Assembly (NCBI GenBank): GCA_000504605.1
Contig: AZHQ01000001.1
Location: 1-64,000, forward strand
Source: an alpha proteobacterium SCGC AAA288-E13
GTDB lineage: Bacteria > Pseudomonadota > Alphaproteobacteria > Pelagibacterales > Pelagibacteraceae
Reading direction: 5' to 3'
Length of the DNA stretch: 64,000 bases
In this document: positions 10,448 to 19,727 of the stretch, one piece after another
Layout: every line of letters starts with the position of its first letter
Position numbering within the stretch: position 1 is the first letter of the stretch
The notes under the pieces: model-generated
Databases searched by the model: none
Told to the model about the DNA's origin: nothing
The model's input: only the letters and a program-made list of their open reading frames with translations
Position numbers and translations under genes: made by a program

Positions 10448-11323
10448 ATGTCAATTCTAGTTGATAAAAATACAAAGTTGATTTGTCAGGGTTTTACTGG
10501 TGCACATGGTACCTTCCATTCTGAACAAACATTAAAATATGGAACTAAGCTAGTTGCAGGAGTAACACCTAAAAAGGGTGGACAAAAACACTTAGGTTTA
10601 CCAGTTTTTAATACTGTAAAAGAAGCAAAGAACTCAACAGGAGCTACAGCTACCATGATTTATGTTCCTGCTAAATTTGCAGCGGATGCGATTATAGAGG
10701 CAATTGATAGCAACATGGAACTTATTGTTTGTATAACAGAAGGAATACCTATTTTGGATATGTTAAAAGTTAAATTAAAATTAAGTAAGTCTATCAGTCG
10801 GTTGATTGGACCTAATTGTCCTGGAATAATAACTCCAAATGAGTGCAAAATAGGTATCATGCCTGGAAATATTCACAAGAGAGGATCAGTAGGTATTGTT
10901 TCAAGATCAGGAACTTTAACATATGAGGTTGTGGCTCAAACAACAGAAAACGGTCTAGGACAATCAACATGCGTTGGCATTGGCGGAGATCCAATTAATG
11001 GTACAAATTTTATAGATTGTTTAGATCTTTACTTGAAAGACTCAGAGACTAAATCAATATTAATGATAGGAGAAATAGGTGGTTCTGCTGAAGAAGAAGC
11101 GGCAGAATTTTTAAAAAATCATATCATAAAAAAGCCCGTAGTTGGATTTATCGCAGGTATTACTGCTCCTCCTGGTAGAAGAATGGGTCATGCTGGAGCG
11201 ATTATTACAGGAGGCACAGGGGGAGCTGTTGAAAAAATAAAAAAAATGGAATCATGTGGCATAACTATTGCAAAATCTCCTGCAGAAATTGGTGCTACCC
11301 TATTGCATAAACTGAATAATTAA
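10448..11323 (+). CDS. sucD: Succinyl-CoA synthetase alpha subunit
   Basis: This alpha subunit binds CoA and carries the phosphohistidine intermediate. The 291 residues include [10 protein letters not shown] with the CoA-binding region, [15 protein letters not shown] and the phosphorylated histidine in RMGHAGAI (about His248). It forms the alpha2beta2 or alphabeta enzyme with the adjacent SucC and is followed after 37 bases by sucA. Confidence 0.97.
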   Translation: MSILVDKNTKLICQGFTGAHGTFHSEQTLKYGTKLVAGVTPKKGGQKHLGLPVFNTVKEAKNSTGATATMIYVPAKFAADAIIEAIDSNMELIVCITEGIPILDMLKVKLKLSKSISRLIGPNCPGIITPNECKIGIMPGNIHKRGSVGIVSRSGTLTYEVVAQTTENGLGQSTCVGIGGDPINGTNFIDCLDLYLKDSETKSILMIGEIGGSAEEEAAEFLKNHIIKKPVVGFIAGITAPPGRRMGHAGAIITGGTGGAVEKIKKMESCGITIAKSPAEIGATLLHKLNN

Positions 11324-11360
11324 TAATTTAAAATTTATGTTAATATAAAGTTAATAAATA

Positions 11361-14279
11361 ATGTCAATTATAAAAGATAATACAGTTTACGAAAAAACTT
11401 CATTTTTGAGTCAAAATAATAGTGCGTTTATCGAGAGCATGTACTTAAAATATATTAACGACGATGCAGAGTTACCACAAAGTTGGAGAGAATTTTTTGA
11501 AGGTTTGGGTGATCAAAAAAAAGATATTTTAAATGATGTACAAGGTCCTAGTTGGGCACCTAAAAAAAGTAATATTTCAAAAATAATTGATCAAATAAAA
11601 ATTTCTATTAAAGATGATCTATCTGATAAAAAAGATTATTTCAGAAGACAAATACCCTCACAAAAAGATTATGAAAAAGAAAAAGAAGAATCTGTTAAAG
11701 CTATAGCACTCATCCGGGCTTATAGAATTAGAGGACACCTTATTGCAAATCTTGATCCTTTAGGAATAATGGAAAGAAAATATATCTATGATCTTAATCC
11801 ATATGATCATGGATTCAAAAAAGAAGATTTTAACAAAAAAATTTATCTAAAAGAATACTTAGACCGCAAGTATGGTACGATTAGTGAAATAGTCTCATTT
11901 CTAAAAAATATCTATTGTTCAACAATAGGAGTTGAATATATGCATATTTCAGATCCTAAAGAGAAAACATGGTTCAGAAACCGAATGGAAAAAAAAGAAA
12001 ACCAATTAAATTATACAGAAACTGGAAAAAAAGCAATTTTACAAAAACTCATTCAAGCTGAGGGATTTGAAAAATTTTTACATTTAAAATATATCGGAAC
12101 AAAAAGATTTGGAATTGATGGTGGAGAATCTTTAATACCTGCATTAGAGCAAATACTTAAGAAAGGTAGTCAACTTGGAGTTAAGGAAGTTAAAATAGGT
12201 ATGTCTCATAGAGGTAGACTCAATGTATTAGCTAATTTATTGCAAAAATCTTATAAAAGAATATTCAATGAATTTACGAGTGAAGGAGAAAGTTCTAATG
12301 TAGGAGATATTGCAGGCGATGTGAAATATCATTTGGGTGCATCATCAAATAGAAAGTTTGATAATAATATTGTTCATATTAGTTTAACTGACAATCCTTC
12401 TCATTTAGAAGCAGTTAATCCAGTAGTTTTAGGACAAACTAGAGCTAAGCAATATTTTCATAATGACAAAAATCGAAAAAAAGTTATTCCTATTTTGATA
12501 CATGGAGATGCGTCCTTTGCAGCTCAGGGTGTAGTAGCTGAATGTTTTGCAATGTCTGGTTTACCTGGTCATAATACAGGTGGGGCAATTCATATTATAA
12601 TAAATAACCAAATTGGTTTTACCACTAGTCCTAAATTTGCAAGATCATCTCCTTATCCTTCTGATATTGCTAAAATGGCTGAAGCTCCAATACTACATGT
12701 TAATGGAGATGATCCTGAGGCAGTAGTCCATTGTGCAAAAATAGCTATAGAATATAGACAACAATTTAACCGAGATGTTGTAATTGATATTATTTGCTAC
12801 AGAAGATTTGGACATAACGAAGGTGATGAACCATCGTTTACTCAACCATTGATGTATACAAAAATTAGAAAACATGCAGCCACTTTAAATGTTTATGCAA
12901 ATCAACTAATTAAAGAAGGAGTTATAACACAAGAAGATTTTGAAGTTCAAAAGAAAGAATTCAAAAAACTTCTGGAGGAACAGTTTAACACTGCAAGAGA
13001 TTACAAACCTAAATTAGAGTGGTTCGAAGGAATTTGGTCAAAATATAAACCTGAAAAAGGTAAAGATAAAAGAGGAGTAAGTGGAGTTTCAAGATCAATT
13101 TTATTAAGAGTTGGTGAAAAATTAACAACAATACCTGATAATTTTCAGATACATCCAACTATCAAAAAGATTATTGCAAACAAGAAAAAAATGTTTGATA
13201 CAGGAAGAGGTTTTGACTGGTCAACCGCGGAATCGTTAGCTTTTGGAACGCTACTTTATGAAGGTTTTCCTGTTAGGATTGTTGGACAAGACACTGGAAG
13301 GGGAACTTTTAGTCAGAGACATTCTGTGTTAAGAGATCAAAATACCGGTGAGACATTCATTCCACTTAATCAAATTGTAGAAAACAAAAAAAAATTTGAA
13401 GTTATTGATAGTTTACTATCTGAATTAGCAGTTCTAGGTTTTGAATATGGCTATTCTTTAGTGGAACCGAATACCCTCGTCGTTTGGGAAGCTCAGTTTG
13501 GAGATTTTGCAAATGGAGCTCAAGTTGTAATTGATCAATTTGTCAGTTCGGGGGAAAGAAAATGGTCCAGAGCCAGCGGACTAGTAATGCTTCTTCCCCA
13601 TGGATATGAAGGACAAGGACCCGAACATTCTTCGGCAAGGTTGGAAAGATTTTTGCAACTTTGTGCACAGGAGAATCTTCAGGTTATAAATTGTACAACT
13701 CCCGCCAATTATTTTCATGCACTTAGAAGACAAATCCATAGAGACTTCAGGAAACCATTAGTAATCATGACACCAAAATCATTATTAAGAAACAAAATAT
13801 GTATTTCAAATATAGAAGATTTTGAAAGAAATAATTCTTTTCATAGGGTGTTACGAGATCTTGCTGAAGAGAAAGGTTATGGTTTAATTAAACTTAAAAA
13901 AACAAAGGATATCAAAAAAGTTATTTTATGTTCTGGAAAGGTGTATTTTGACCTTATTCAGGCTAGAGAGAAACTAAAGATAAACAATGTCGTTTTTATA
14001 AGAATCGAACAATTATATCCTTTTCCAATAAAATCGTTAGTAAATGAGATAAAAAAATATAAAGCAACAGCACAATTTTATTGGTGCCAAGAAGAACCCA
14101 AAAACATGGGAGCTTGGTCTGCGGTTAGAGATTATATTGAATGGACTTTAAATTATATTAAGGCTAAAAATAAAAATATTTCTTATATTGGAAGAGGTTC
14201 AGCAGCTTCACCTGCTACAGGTTATGCTTTAAGACATCTGAATCAACAAAAAGAAATTATAAAAAAAATATTTGAATAA
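11361..14279 (+). CDS. sucA: 2-oxoglutarate dehydrogenase E1 component
   Basis: This thiamine-diphosphate-dependent decarboxylase is the first enzyme of the 2-oxoglutarate dehydrogenase complex. The 972 residues begin with the E2-binding N-terminal segment (SFLSQNNSAFIESMYLKY), contain GMSHRGRLNVL, the ThDP motif from GDASFAAQGVV to NNQIGFTT, and a transketolase-type centre with GQDTGRGTFSQRH and EAQFGDFANGAQ. Length matches the family (about 930-1000). It is followed by sucB and lpdA, so all three components lie in one operon. Confidence 0.97.
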   Translation: MSIIKDNTVYEKTSFLSQNNSAFIESMYLKYINDDAELPQSWREFFEGLGDQKKDILNDVQGPSWAPKKSNISKIIDQIKISIKDDLSDKKDYFRRQIPSQKDYEKEKEESVKAIALIRAYRIRGHLIANLDPLGIMERKYIYDLNPYDHGFKKEDFNKKIYLKEYLDRKYGTISEIVSFLKNIYCSTIGVEYMHISDPKEKTWFRNRMEKKENQLNYTETGKKAILQKLIQAEGFEKFLHLKYIGTKRFGIDGGESLIPALEQILKKGSQLGVKEVKIGMSHRGRLNVLANLLQKSYKRIFNEFTSEGESSNVGDIAGDVKYHLGASSNRKFDNNIVHISLTDNPSHLEAVNPVVLGQTRAKQYFHNDKNRKKVIPILIHGDASFAAQGVVAECFAMSGLPGHNTGGAIHIIINNQIGFTTSPKFARSSPYPSDIAKMAEAPILHVNGDDPEAVVHCAKIAIEYRQQFNRDVVIDIICYRRFGHNEGDEPSFTQPLMYTKIRKHAATLNVYANQLIKEGVITQEDFEVQKKEFKKLLEEQFNTARDYKPKLEWFEGIWSKYKPEKGKDKRGVSGVSRSILLRVGEKLTTIPDNFQIHPTIKKIIANKKKMFDTGRGFDWSTAESLAFGTLLYEGFPVRIVGQDTGRGTFSQRHSVLRDQNTGETFIPLNQIVENKKKFEVIDSLLSELAVLGFEYGYSLVEPNTLVVWEAQFGDFANGAQVVIDQFVSSGERKWSRASGLVMLLPHGYEGQGPEHSSARLERFLQLCAQENLQVINCTTPANYFHALRRQIHRDFRKPLVIMTPKSLLRNKICISNIEDFERNNSFHRVLRDLAEEKGYGLIKLKKTKDIKKVILCSGKVYFDLIQAREKLKINNVVFIRIEQLYPFPIKSLVNEIKKYKATAQFYWCQEEPKNMGAWSAVRDYIEWTLNYIKAKNKNISYIGRGSAASPATGYALRHLNQQKEIIKKIFE

Positions 14280-14286
14280 TTTAAAT

Positions 14287-15660
14287 ATGAATGAAAAAAT
14301 TATTGTACCAACGTTAGGAGAAAGTATTACCGAGGCAACTGTTTCAAAATGGCTAAAAAACCAAGGAGAGGCTATAAAATTAGACGAGTCAATCGTTGAG
14401 CTTGAAACAGATAAAGTAAATGTTGAAGTACCATCACCAGCAGAAGGTATTCTATCAAAAATTAATTTCAAAAATGGAGATACAGTTGAGGTTGGAGCTT
14501 TACTTGGAACAATAAGCTCTCCAGGCGAAAATATTGTACCAATTATCAAATCAAAAAAACAAAAGAAACAACAAAAAGGTGCAAAAGATAAAAAAGAAGC
14601 TACAAACAATATAATTTCAAGTGATGAACAAGATATATCAATATTTGATAATAAAAAACCAGACAATAAGAAAAAAGAAATTGAGCAACCCTTAGTTTTA
14701 GAGCAACCCTTAGTTTTAGAGCAACCCTTAGTTTTAGAACAACCTTTGATTTTAAACCAGGAAAAAACAAATAATGGTAAATCCATTCAAAAAGAAAATT
14801 TGTCAAGCGTATTATCACCAGCAGTACGTAAAATTGTGCAAGAAAAAAAAATAGATGTAAATAATATTCAAGGAACCGGAAAAGATGGAAGAATTGTAAA
14901 AGGAGATCTTGTAGAATTAATGGACCGAACTCCACAACCTTCCGAAAGAAAAATTAAACACGGATCCGAAGAAATTATCAAAATGACTAGACTTAGAATA
15001 ACCATAGCTAAAAGACTAAAAGAAGCTCAAGAAAATGCTGCTATGCTGACAACATTTAATGAGATTGATATGAATAATATCATTCAGATGAGAAAAGATT
15101 ATCAAGAAGATTTTAAAAAAAAGTTCGCAATTAAATTAGGCTTTATGTCTTTTTTTGTAAAAGCATGCATAGTTGGATTAAAAAATTTTCCTGTAATCAA
15201 TGCAGAAATAAAAGGAGAAAATATTGTTTATAAAAATTATTATAATATAGGTTTTGCAGTTGGTACTGATAGAGGTTTAGTCGTTCCTGTATTAAAAAAT
15301 GCAGATGAAATGTCTTTTGCAGAAATAGAAAAAAATATAAAGCTAATTTCTGATAAAGCTAGAGATGGTAAATTAACTATTCAGGATCTTCAGAGTGGGA
15401 CGTTTACAATTAGTAATGGAGGTGTTTATGGATCAATGCTTTCGACCCCTATTTTAAATCCCCCTCAGTCTGGTGTTCTGGGTATGCACAGCATTGTGGA
15501 AAGACCAACTGTAAAAAAAGGTGAAATTGTATCAAGACCTATTATGTTCTTAGCTTTGTCTTATGATCACAGAATTGTAGACGGAAAAGATTCAGTTTCT
15601 TTTTTAAAATGTATTAAGGAATATTTAGAAGAACCAAGAAGATTGTTTTTACAGCTGTAA
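14287..15660 (+). CDS. sucB: 2-oxoglutarate dehydrogenase E2 (dihydrolipoyl succinyltransferase)
   Basis: E2 transfers the succinyl group to CoA and forms the core of the complex. From ATG at 14287 it is 457 residues: a lipoyl domain with the lipoylated lysine in ETDKVNVEV (Lys43), a low-complexity linker, an E3-binding domain near 177-211 (SPAVRKIVQEK, GTGKDGRI) and a catalytic acyltransferase domain ending with SYDHRIVDG. An in-frame TTG at 14272 lies inside sucA and is less likely. The linker contains four tandem EQPLVL-type hexapeptides, described separately. lpdA follows after 2 bases. Confidence 0.96.
   Translation: MNEKIIVPTLGESITEATVSKWLKNQGEAIKLDESIVELETDKVNVEVPSPAEGILSKINFKNGDTVEVGALLGTISSPGENIVPIIKSKKQKKQQKGAKDKKEATNNIISSDEQDISIFDNKKPDNKKKEIEQPLVLEQPLVLEQPLVLEQPLILNQEKTNNGKSIQKENLSSVLSPAVRKIVQEKKIDVNNIQGTGKDGRIVKGDLVELMDRTPQPSERKIKHGSEEIIKMTRLRITIAKRLKEAQENAAMLTTFNEIDMNNIIQMRKDYQEDFKKKFAIKLGFMSFFVKACIVGLKNFPVINAEIKGENIVYKNYYNIGFAVGTDRGLVVPVLKNADEMSFAEIEKNIKLISDKARDGKLTIQDLQSGTFTISNGGVYGSMLSTPILNPPQSGVLGMHSIVERPTVKKGEIVSRPIMFLALSYDHRIVDGKDSVSFLKCIKEYLEEPRRLFLQL
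14683..14754 (+). repeat. Four tandem 18-bp repeats in the sucB linker
   Basis: The unit GAGCAACCCTTAGTTTTA occurs three times exactly (14683-14700, 14701-14718, 14719-14736) and once with four substitutions (14737-14754). It keeps frame and encodes EQPLVL three times and EQPLIL once, at about residues 133-156 of SucB, in the flexible linker between the lipoyl and E3-binding domains. Identical DNA in the first three copies suggests recent slippage expansion. Confidence 0.97.
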
Positions 15661-15662
15661 TC

Positions 15663-17066
15663 ATGTCAGAAGCTTTCGATGTAGTTATAATTGGCGGAGG
15701 ACCTGGAGGTTATGTTTGTGCCATACGATCTGCACAACTTGGCTTTAAAACAGCCTGCATTGAATCTAGAGATACACTAGGTGGCACTTGTCTTAACGTA
15801 GGATGTATACCTTCAAAAAGTTTACTTAATTTATCTGAAAATTTTAGTAAAGCAAAAAATAATTTTTCTAACGTAGGCATTGAAACTGGAGAGTTAACTT
15901 TAAACCTTTCAAAAATGATGAAAATAAAAGAAAAATCTGTGACAGTTTTAACTAAAGGAGTAGAATTTTTATTCAAAAAAAATAAAGTTACATACATCAA
16001 GGGTCAGGCATCATTAAAATCAAATAATGAAATAATTGTTCAGGAAAAAAATTCTCAAAAAATTTACAAAGCAAATCATATAATAATTAGCACTGGTTCG
16101 GTGCCAACTTCTTTGCCAGGTATAAAAATTGATGAAAAAATTATTGTTTCATCAACAGGAGCCTTGTCTTTTGACAAGGTACCTAAAGAATTAGTTATTA
16201 TCGGCGGAGGTTATATAGGATTAGAAGTGGGTTCTATTTGGAAAAGACTAGGATCTAATGTAACAGTCATTGAATTTTTAGATCACATTGTTCCAGGAAT
16301 GGATAAAGATATTTCTATTGAATTTTTAAAAATTCTTAAAAAACAAGAAATTAATTTCAAATTAAATTCAAAGGTTACAGCAGCTAGTGTAGTAAAGGAT
16401 AAAGCGGTTGTCGATTATACATCCAATGAAACTAATATAAGAAAAAGAATTCAAGTAGATAAAGTATTGGTTGCAGTTGGAAGAAGGCCTAACACTGAAG
16501 GATTAAATTTAAATAAAATGTCTATAAAAAGTGATAATCAAGGTAGAATTCAGGTAGATAATAAATTTCAAACATCTATTAAAAACATTTATGCAATTGG
16601 TGATGTAATTAAAGGCCCAATGCTAGCTCATAAAGCCGAAGAGGAAGGAATTGCTGTAGCAGAGATAATCGCAGGACAATCAGGACATGTTAATTATAAT
16701 ATAATTCCAGGTGTTATTTATACTTCTCCTGAGGTGGCTTCGGTTGGAAAAACTGAACAACAATTAATTAAAGAAAATATAAAATATAAAATTGGAAAAT
16801 TTCCTTTTATGGCTAATTCAAGAGCAAAAGTAATTAACGAAATCGAAGGATTTGTAAAAATATTAGCGGAAGAAAAAACTGATAAATTGTTAGGGGTTCA
16901 TATGATAGGATCTCACGCTGGCGATATGATTGCGGAAATGGTTCTAGCAATGGAATTTGGTGCAAGTTCTGAAGATATAGCTAGAACATGCCATGCTCAC
17001 CCAACTTATTCAGAAGCAATTAAAGAAGCTGCTCTTGCTGTAGATAAAAGACCAATACACTATTAA
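15663..17066 (+). CDS. lpdA: Dihydrolipoyl dehydrogenase (E3)
   Basis: This flavoprotein reoxidises the lipoyl groups of E2 with NAD+. The 467 residues show the FAD motif GGGPGGY, the redox-active disulfide GGTCLNVGCIPSK (Cys43/Cys48), a second NAD-binding GGGYIGLEVG, the FAD-binding IYAIGDV and the C-terminal catalytic CHAHPTYSEAIKEAA with its His-Glu dyad. Its place after sucAB suggests service to the 2-oxoglutarate complex, although E3 is often shared with pyruvate and glycine complexes. Confidence 0.97.
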   Translation: MSEAFDVVIIGGGPGGYVCAIRSAQLGFKTACIESRDTLGGTCLNVGCIPSKSLLNLSENFSKAKNNFSNVGIETGELTLNLSKMMKIKEKSVTVLTKGVEFLFKKNKVTYIKGQASLKSNNEIIVQEKNSQKIYKANHIIISTGSVPTSLPGIKIDEKIIVSSTGALSFDKVPKELVIIGGGYIGLEVGSIWKRLGSNVTVIEFLDHIVPGMDKDISIEFLKILKKQEINFKLNSKVTAASVVKDKAVVDYTSNETNIRKRIQVDKVLVAVGRRPNTEGLNLNKMSIKSDNQGRIQVDNKFQTSIKNIYAIGDVIKGPMLAHKAEEEGIAVAEIIAGQSGHVNYNIIPGVIYTSPEVASVGKTEQQLIKENIKYKIGKFPFMANSRAKVINEIEGFVKILAEEKTDKLLGVHMIGSHAGDMIAEMVLAMEFGASSEDIARTCHAHPTYSEAIKEAALAVDKRPIHY

Positions 17067-17088
17067 AATACTTTCATATTATGCAAAT

Positions 17089-19047
17089 ATGAAAGTTCCG
17101 ATTCTTATTCCAAATATTTTTGATCATCCATTTACTTATGAAAGTAATTCTTTGAATTTAGATAAAGGAAATTACGTTACTGTGCCTTTTGGAGCAACTA
17201 AAATAACGGGTATTGTTTGGAATAGCTTTGAAAAAACCGAAAAAAAATTTCAAATAAAAAAAATAGAAAAAAAACTGAATGTTCCTAAAATGAAAGGAAG
17301 CATGATTGATTTTTTAAATTGGTTTTCAATTTATAACGTTGTCCCAATTGGAATGTGCATTAGATTGACTTTGTTGAGCAAGGGGGTAGTAGAAAATATT
17401 CCTAATAGCTCTTTTAATCAATATCAAATATTAAACAAAAATTCTAAGTACACATTAAATTTAGAACAAGCAAAATGTTTATCCGAAATTAAAAAAAAGG
17501 AAAAAAAATTTAATGTTCATGTTTTAGATGGAGTCGCAGGTTCGGGAAAGACACTGGTTTATTTTAGTCGGTTGTGGGAAATTATAAACCAAGGCTATCA
17601 GGCATTAATTATGCTTCCTGAAATTGCTCTTACTTCTCAGTTTAAAAAAAGATTTGTTGATTTTTTTGGATTTGAACCAGCTATTTGGCATTCAGCAACT
17701 TCAAAAAAAAATAAAAAAATAATTTGGAGAGGAGTAGTTGAAAATAAGATTAAAGTAGTGGTTGGAGCAAGGTCATCTCTCTTTTTACCTTTTGCAAAAT
17801 TAGGAATAATTATTGTAGATGAAGAACATGATGCTTCTTATAAACAAGATGAAGGAATAGTTTATAATGCTAGAGATATGGCTATATCAAGAGGATCTTT
17901 TGAAAAAACTCCTGTTCTTCTAATTACATCAATTCCTTCCGTAGAAACATTTAATAATATTATTAAAAAAAAATATTCAACTTCAAAATTAAATAAAAGA
18001 TATCAAGACGCTTCTATGCCAAATCTTGAGATAATCAATTTAAATAACAAAAAAATTTCTAATAAAAATTGGATTGCAAATGAAACAATGGAAAAAGTTA
18101 ACCGTCATTTACAAAGAGGTGATCAAGTTCTATTTTTTTTAAATAGAAGAGGTTTTGCACCATTTGTAATTTGCAAAAAATGTCATAACAAATTTCTTTG
18201 TCCCAATTGTTCGGTCAATCTTAATTATCATAAGAGTAAAAATTTTCTTTTATGTCACTATTGTGGATATAAAAATAACCTAAATAAAATTTGTAAAGAT
18301 AATAAACCATGTGAATTTATAATGTGTGGACCTGGCGTTGAAAGGATAGCAGAGGAACTAGAACAAAAATACCCCGATAAAAAAATACAAATATTTTCGA
18401 GTGATACTTTAAATAAAAAAAAAACCTCAGAAGACTTAATTGAAAAAATTGAAAATAAAAAAATTGACATACTTGTAGGTACACAATTAATTTCTAAAGG
18501 TTTCCATTTTTCAAAATTAAATTGTGTTGTAGTTGTTGATGCTGATTTTTCTTCTCACGGATATGATTTAAGATCTGCAGAAAAAAATATTCAACTTTAT
18601 CATCAATTATCTGGAAGGGTTGGACGAGAGGGAGAATCATCAACTATCTATTTTCAAACATATACACCTGATGATGAAATACTATTAAATATTTCTAAAA
18701 AAAATCCACATCAATTCTTGTTAAATGAAATTGAGTTAAGGAAAAAAAATAAGCTTCCACCATTTTACAGATTTATTTCTATCATTATTACTGGAAAAAA
18801 TGAGAAACAAACGATTAATGAGGCATTAAAAGTCAAAAATCAAATTACAAAAGATATTAAAGAAGAAATATTGGGACCAGTTAATGCACCAATATTTAAA
18901 TTAAATCAAAAATATAGATGTCGACTTTTGTTGAGATCTAAAAAAAATATTTTAATCCAAAAAAAATTAGCAAAAATATTAAAAAAAATAAAAATTTACT
19001 CTGGAATAAAACTTACAGTTGATGTGGATCCAATTACTTTTAATTAA
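17089..19047 (+). CDS. priA: Primosomal replication restart helicase PriA
   Basis: PriA is a 3'-to-5' DNA helicase that reloads the replisome at stalled forks. The 652 residues carry an N-terminal DNA-binding domain, Walker A GVAGSGKT (about 148-155), the DEEH box in VDEEHDASY, a zinc-binding insert and the helicase segment QLISKGFHF. Zinc pairs CKKC, CPNC and CHYC are normal, but the fourth pair is spaced as C-x5-C (CKDNKPC) rather than the usual C-x2-C. The protein is short compared with E. coli PriA (about 730). It lies directly before the atp operon. Confidence 0.94.
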   Translation: MKVPILIPNIFDHPFTYESNSLNLDKGNYVTVPFGATKITGIVWNSFEKTEKKFQIKKIEKKLNVPKMKGSMIDFLNWFSIYNVVPIGMCIRLTLLSKGVVENIPNSSFNQYQILNKNSKYTLNLEQAKCLSEIKKKEKKFNVHVLDGVAGSGKTLVYFSRLWEIINQGYQALIMLPEIALTSQFKKRFVDFFGFEPAIWHSATSKKNKKIIWRGVVENKIKVVVGARSSLFLPFAKLGIIIVDEEHDASYKQDEGIVYNARDMAISRGSFEKTPVLLITSIPSVETFNNIIKKKYSTSKLNKRYQDASMPNLEIINLNNKKISNKNWIANETMEKVNRHLQRGDQVLFFLNRRGFAPFVICKKCHNKFLCPNCSVNLNYHKSKNFLLCHYCGYKNNLNKICKDNKPCEFIMCGPGVERIAEELEQKYPDKKIQIFSSDTLNKKKTSEDLIEKIENKKIDILVGTQLISKGFHFSKLNCVVVVDADFSSHGYDLRSAEKNIQLYHQLSGRVGREGESSTIYFQTYTPDDEILLNISKKNPHQFLLNEIELRKKNKLPPFYRFISIIITGKNEKQTINEALKVKNQITKDIKEEILGPVNAPIFKLNQKYRCRLLLRSKKNILIQKKLAKILKKIKIYSGIKLTVDVDPITFN

Positions 19048-19067
19048 TGTATCAAAATTTGGTCAAT

Positions 19068-19097
19068 TTTACTCATAGCTCTGACTTGAAGCATAAT
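19068..19097 (+). promoter_or_regulatory. Possible promoter of the atp operon
   Basis: TTTACT at 19068-19073 and CATAAT at 19092-19097 are spaced by 18 bases and match the sigma-70 -35 and -10 boxes at 4/6 and 5/6 positions. The 122-base gap between priA and atpH is one of the longer gaps in the window, which supports a transcription start here. A start near 19104 would leave a leader of about 65 bases. AT-rich DNA yields such matches by chance, so this is tentative. Confidence 0.35.
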
Positions 19098-19156
19098 ATT
19101 TGATATGCTAGTTACAACCTGTTTAAAAATTTGCCAATCACTAAATTTAACAACTA

Positions 19157-19163
19157 AAAGGGG
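19157..19163 (+). promoter_or_regulatory. Ribosome binding site deciding the TTG start of atpH
   Basis: AAAGGGG lies 6 bases before TTG at 19170. Purine-rich sites this strong are uncommon in this window, and its spacing supports TTG at 19170 as the atpH start rather than ATG at 19197. Confidence 0.6.
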
Positions 19164-19169
19164 ATAAAC

Positions 19170-19727
19170 TTGAATTCGAAGGGTGATTTTTCAGAAATGA
19201 CAACCGGGAGATATGTTCTAGCATTGTTTGAACTTGGTCAGGAAAATTCTGAGCTAAATGAAATGGAAGTAGAGTCAAAAAGCTTACAAGATCTTTTAAA
19301 AAAAAGTTCTGAATTTATGAGCCTCGTAAAAGACCCAACTTATAAAAGAAATGAACAATTAGAAGCTATAAAATTGATAAGTAGCAGATTTAAATTTACC
19401 AACACTTTTAGCAAATTTTTATCTCTTCTATGTTTTAAAAGAAGATTGTTTTTTTTAGAAAAGATTTTAAATAATTTTTTACAGCTTGTGTCAAAGAATA
19501 GAGGAGAAATTAAAGCTAAACTAAGTTCTTCAAAAGAACTTTCTCAAGTAGAAATAGAAAATATTCAAAAGCAATTGTCTGAAAACTTTACATCAAAAAT
19601 AATATTAGATTATAAATATGACCCTACCTTAATTGGTGGATTGATTATTCAAGTAGGAAGTATAATGATTGATACATCAATTAAAAATAGACTTAAACAA
19701 TTAGAAAAAAGTATGTTAGAGGCCTAA
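19170..19727 (+). CDS. atpH: ATP synthase F1 delta subunit
   Basis: Delta joins the F1 catalytic head to the peripheral stalk. The 185 residues show the family start (TTGRYVLALFEL), a helical N-terminal domain and the conserved C-terminal IILDYKYDPTLIGGLIIQVGSIMIDTSI. The start is TTG with a good ribosome binding site. atpA begins on the next base. Genes for the membrane F0 part (a, b, c) are not in this window, so the operon is split in the way usual for alphaproteobacteria. Confidence 0.93.
   Translation: MNSKGDFSEMTTGRYVLALFELGQENSELNEMEVESKSLQDLLKKSSEFMSLVKDPTYKRNEQLEAIKLISSRFKFTNTFSKFLSLLCFKRRLFFLEKILNNFLQLVSKNRGEIKAKLSSSKELSQVEIENIQKQLSENFTSKIILDYKYDPTLIGGLIIQVGSIMIDTSIKNRLKQLEKSMLEA

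Noticed and set aside
14683..14754. CRISPR array suggested by tandem 18-base repeats
   Set aside because: Units are directly adjacent with no spacers, are in frame within sucB, and no cas genes are present.
14229..14786. Long antisense open frame over sucB with SKTKGC-type repeats
   Set aside because: It lies opposite the well-supported sucB linker; its repeats are the complement of the 18-base tandem units and there is no homology to a known protein.
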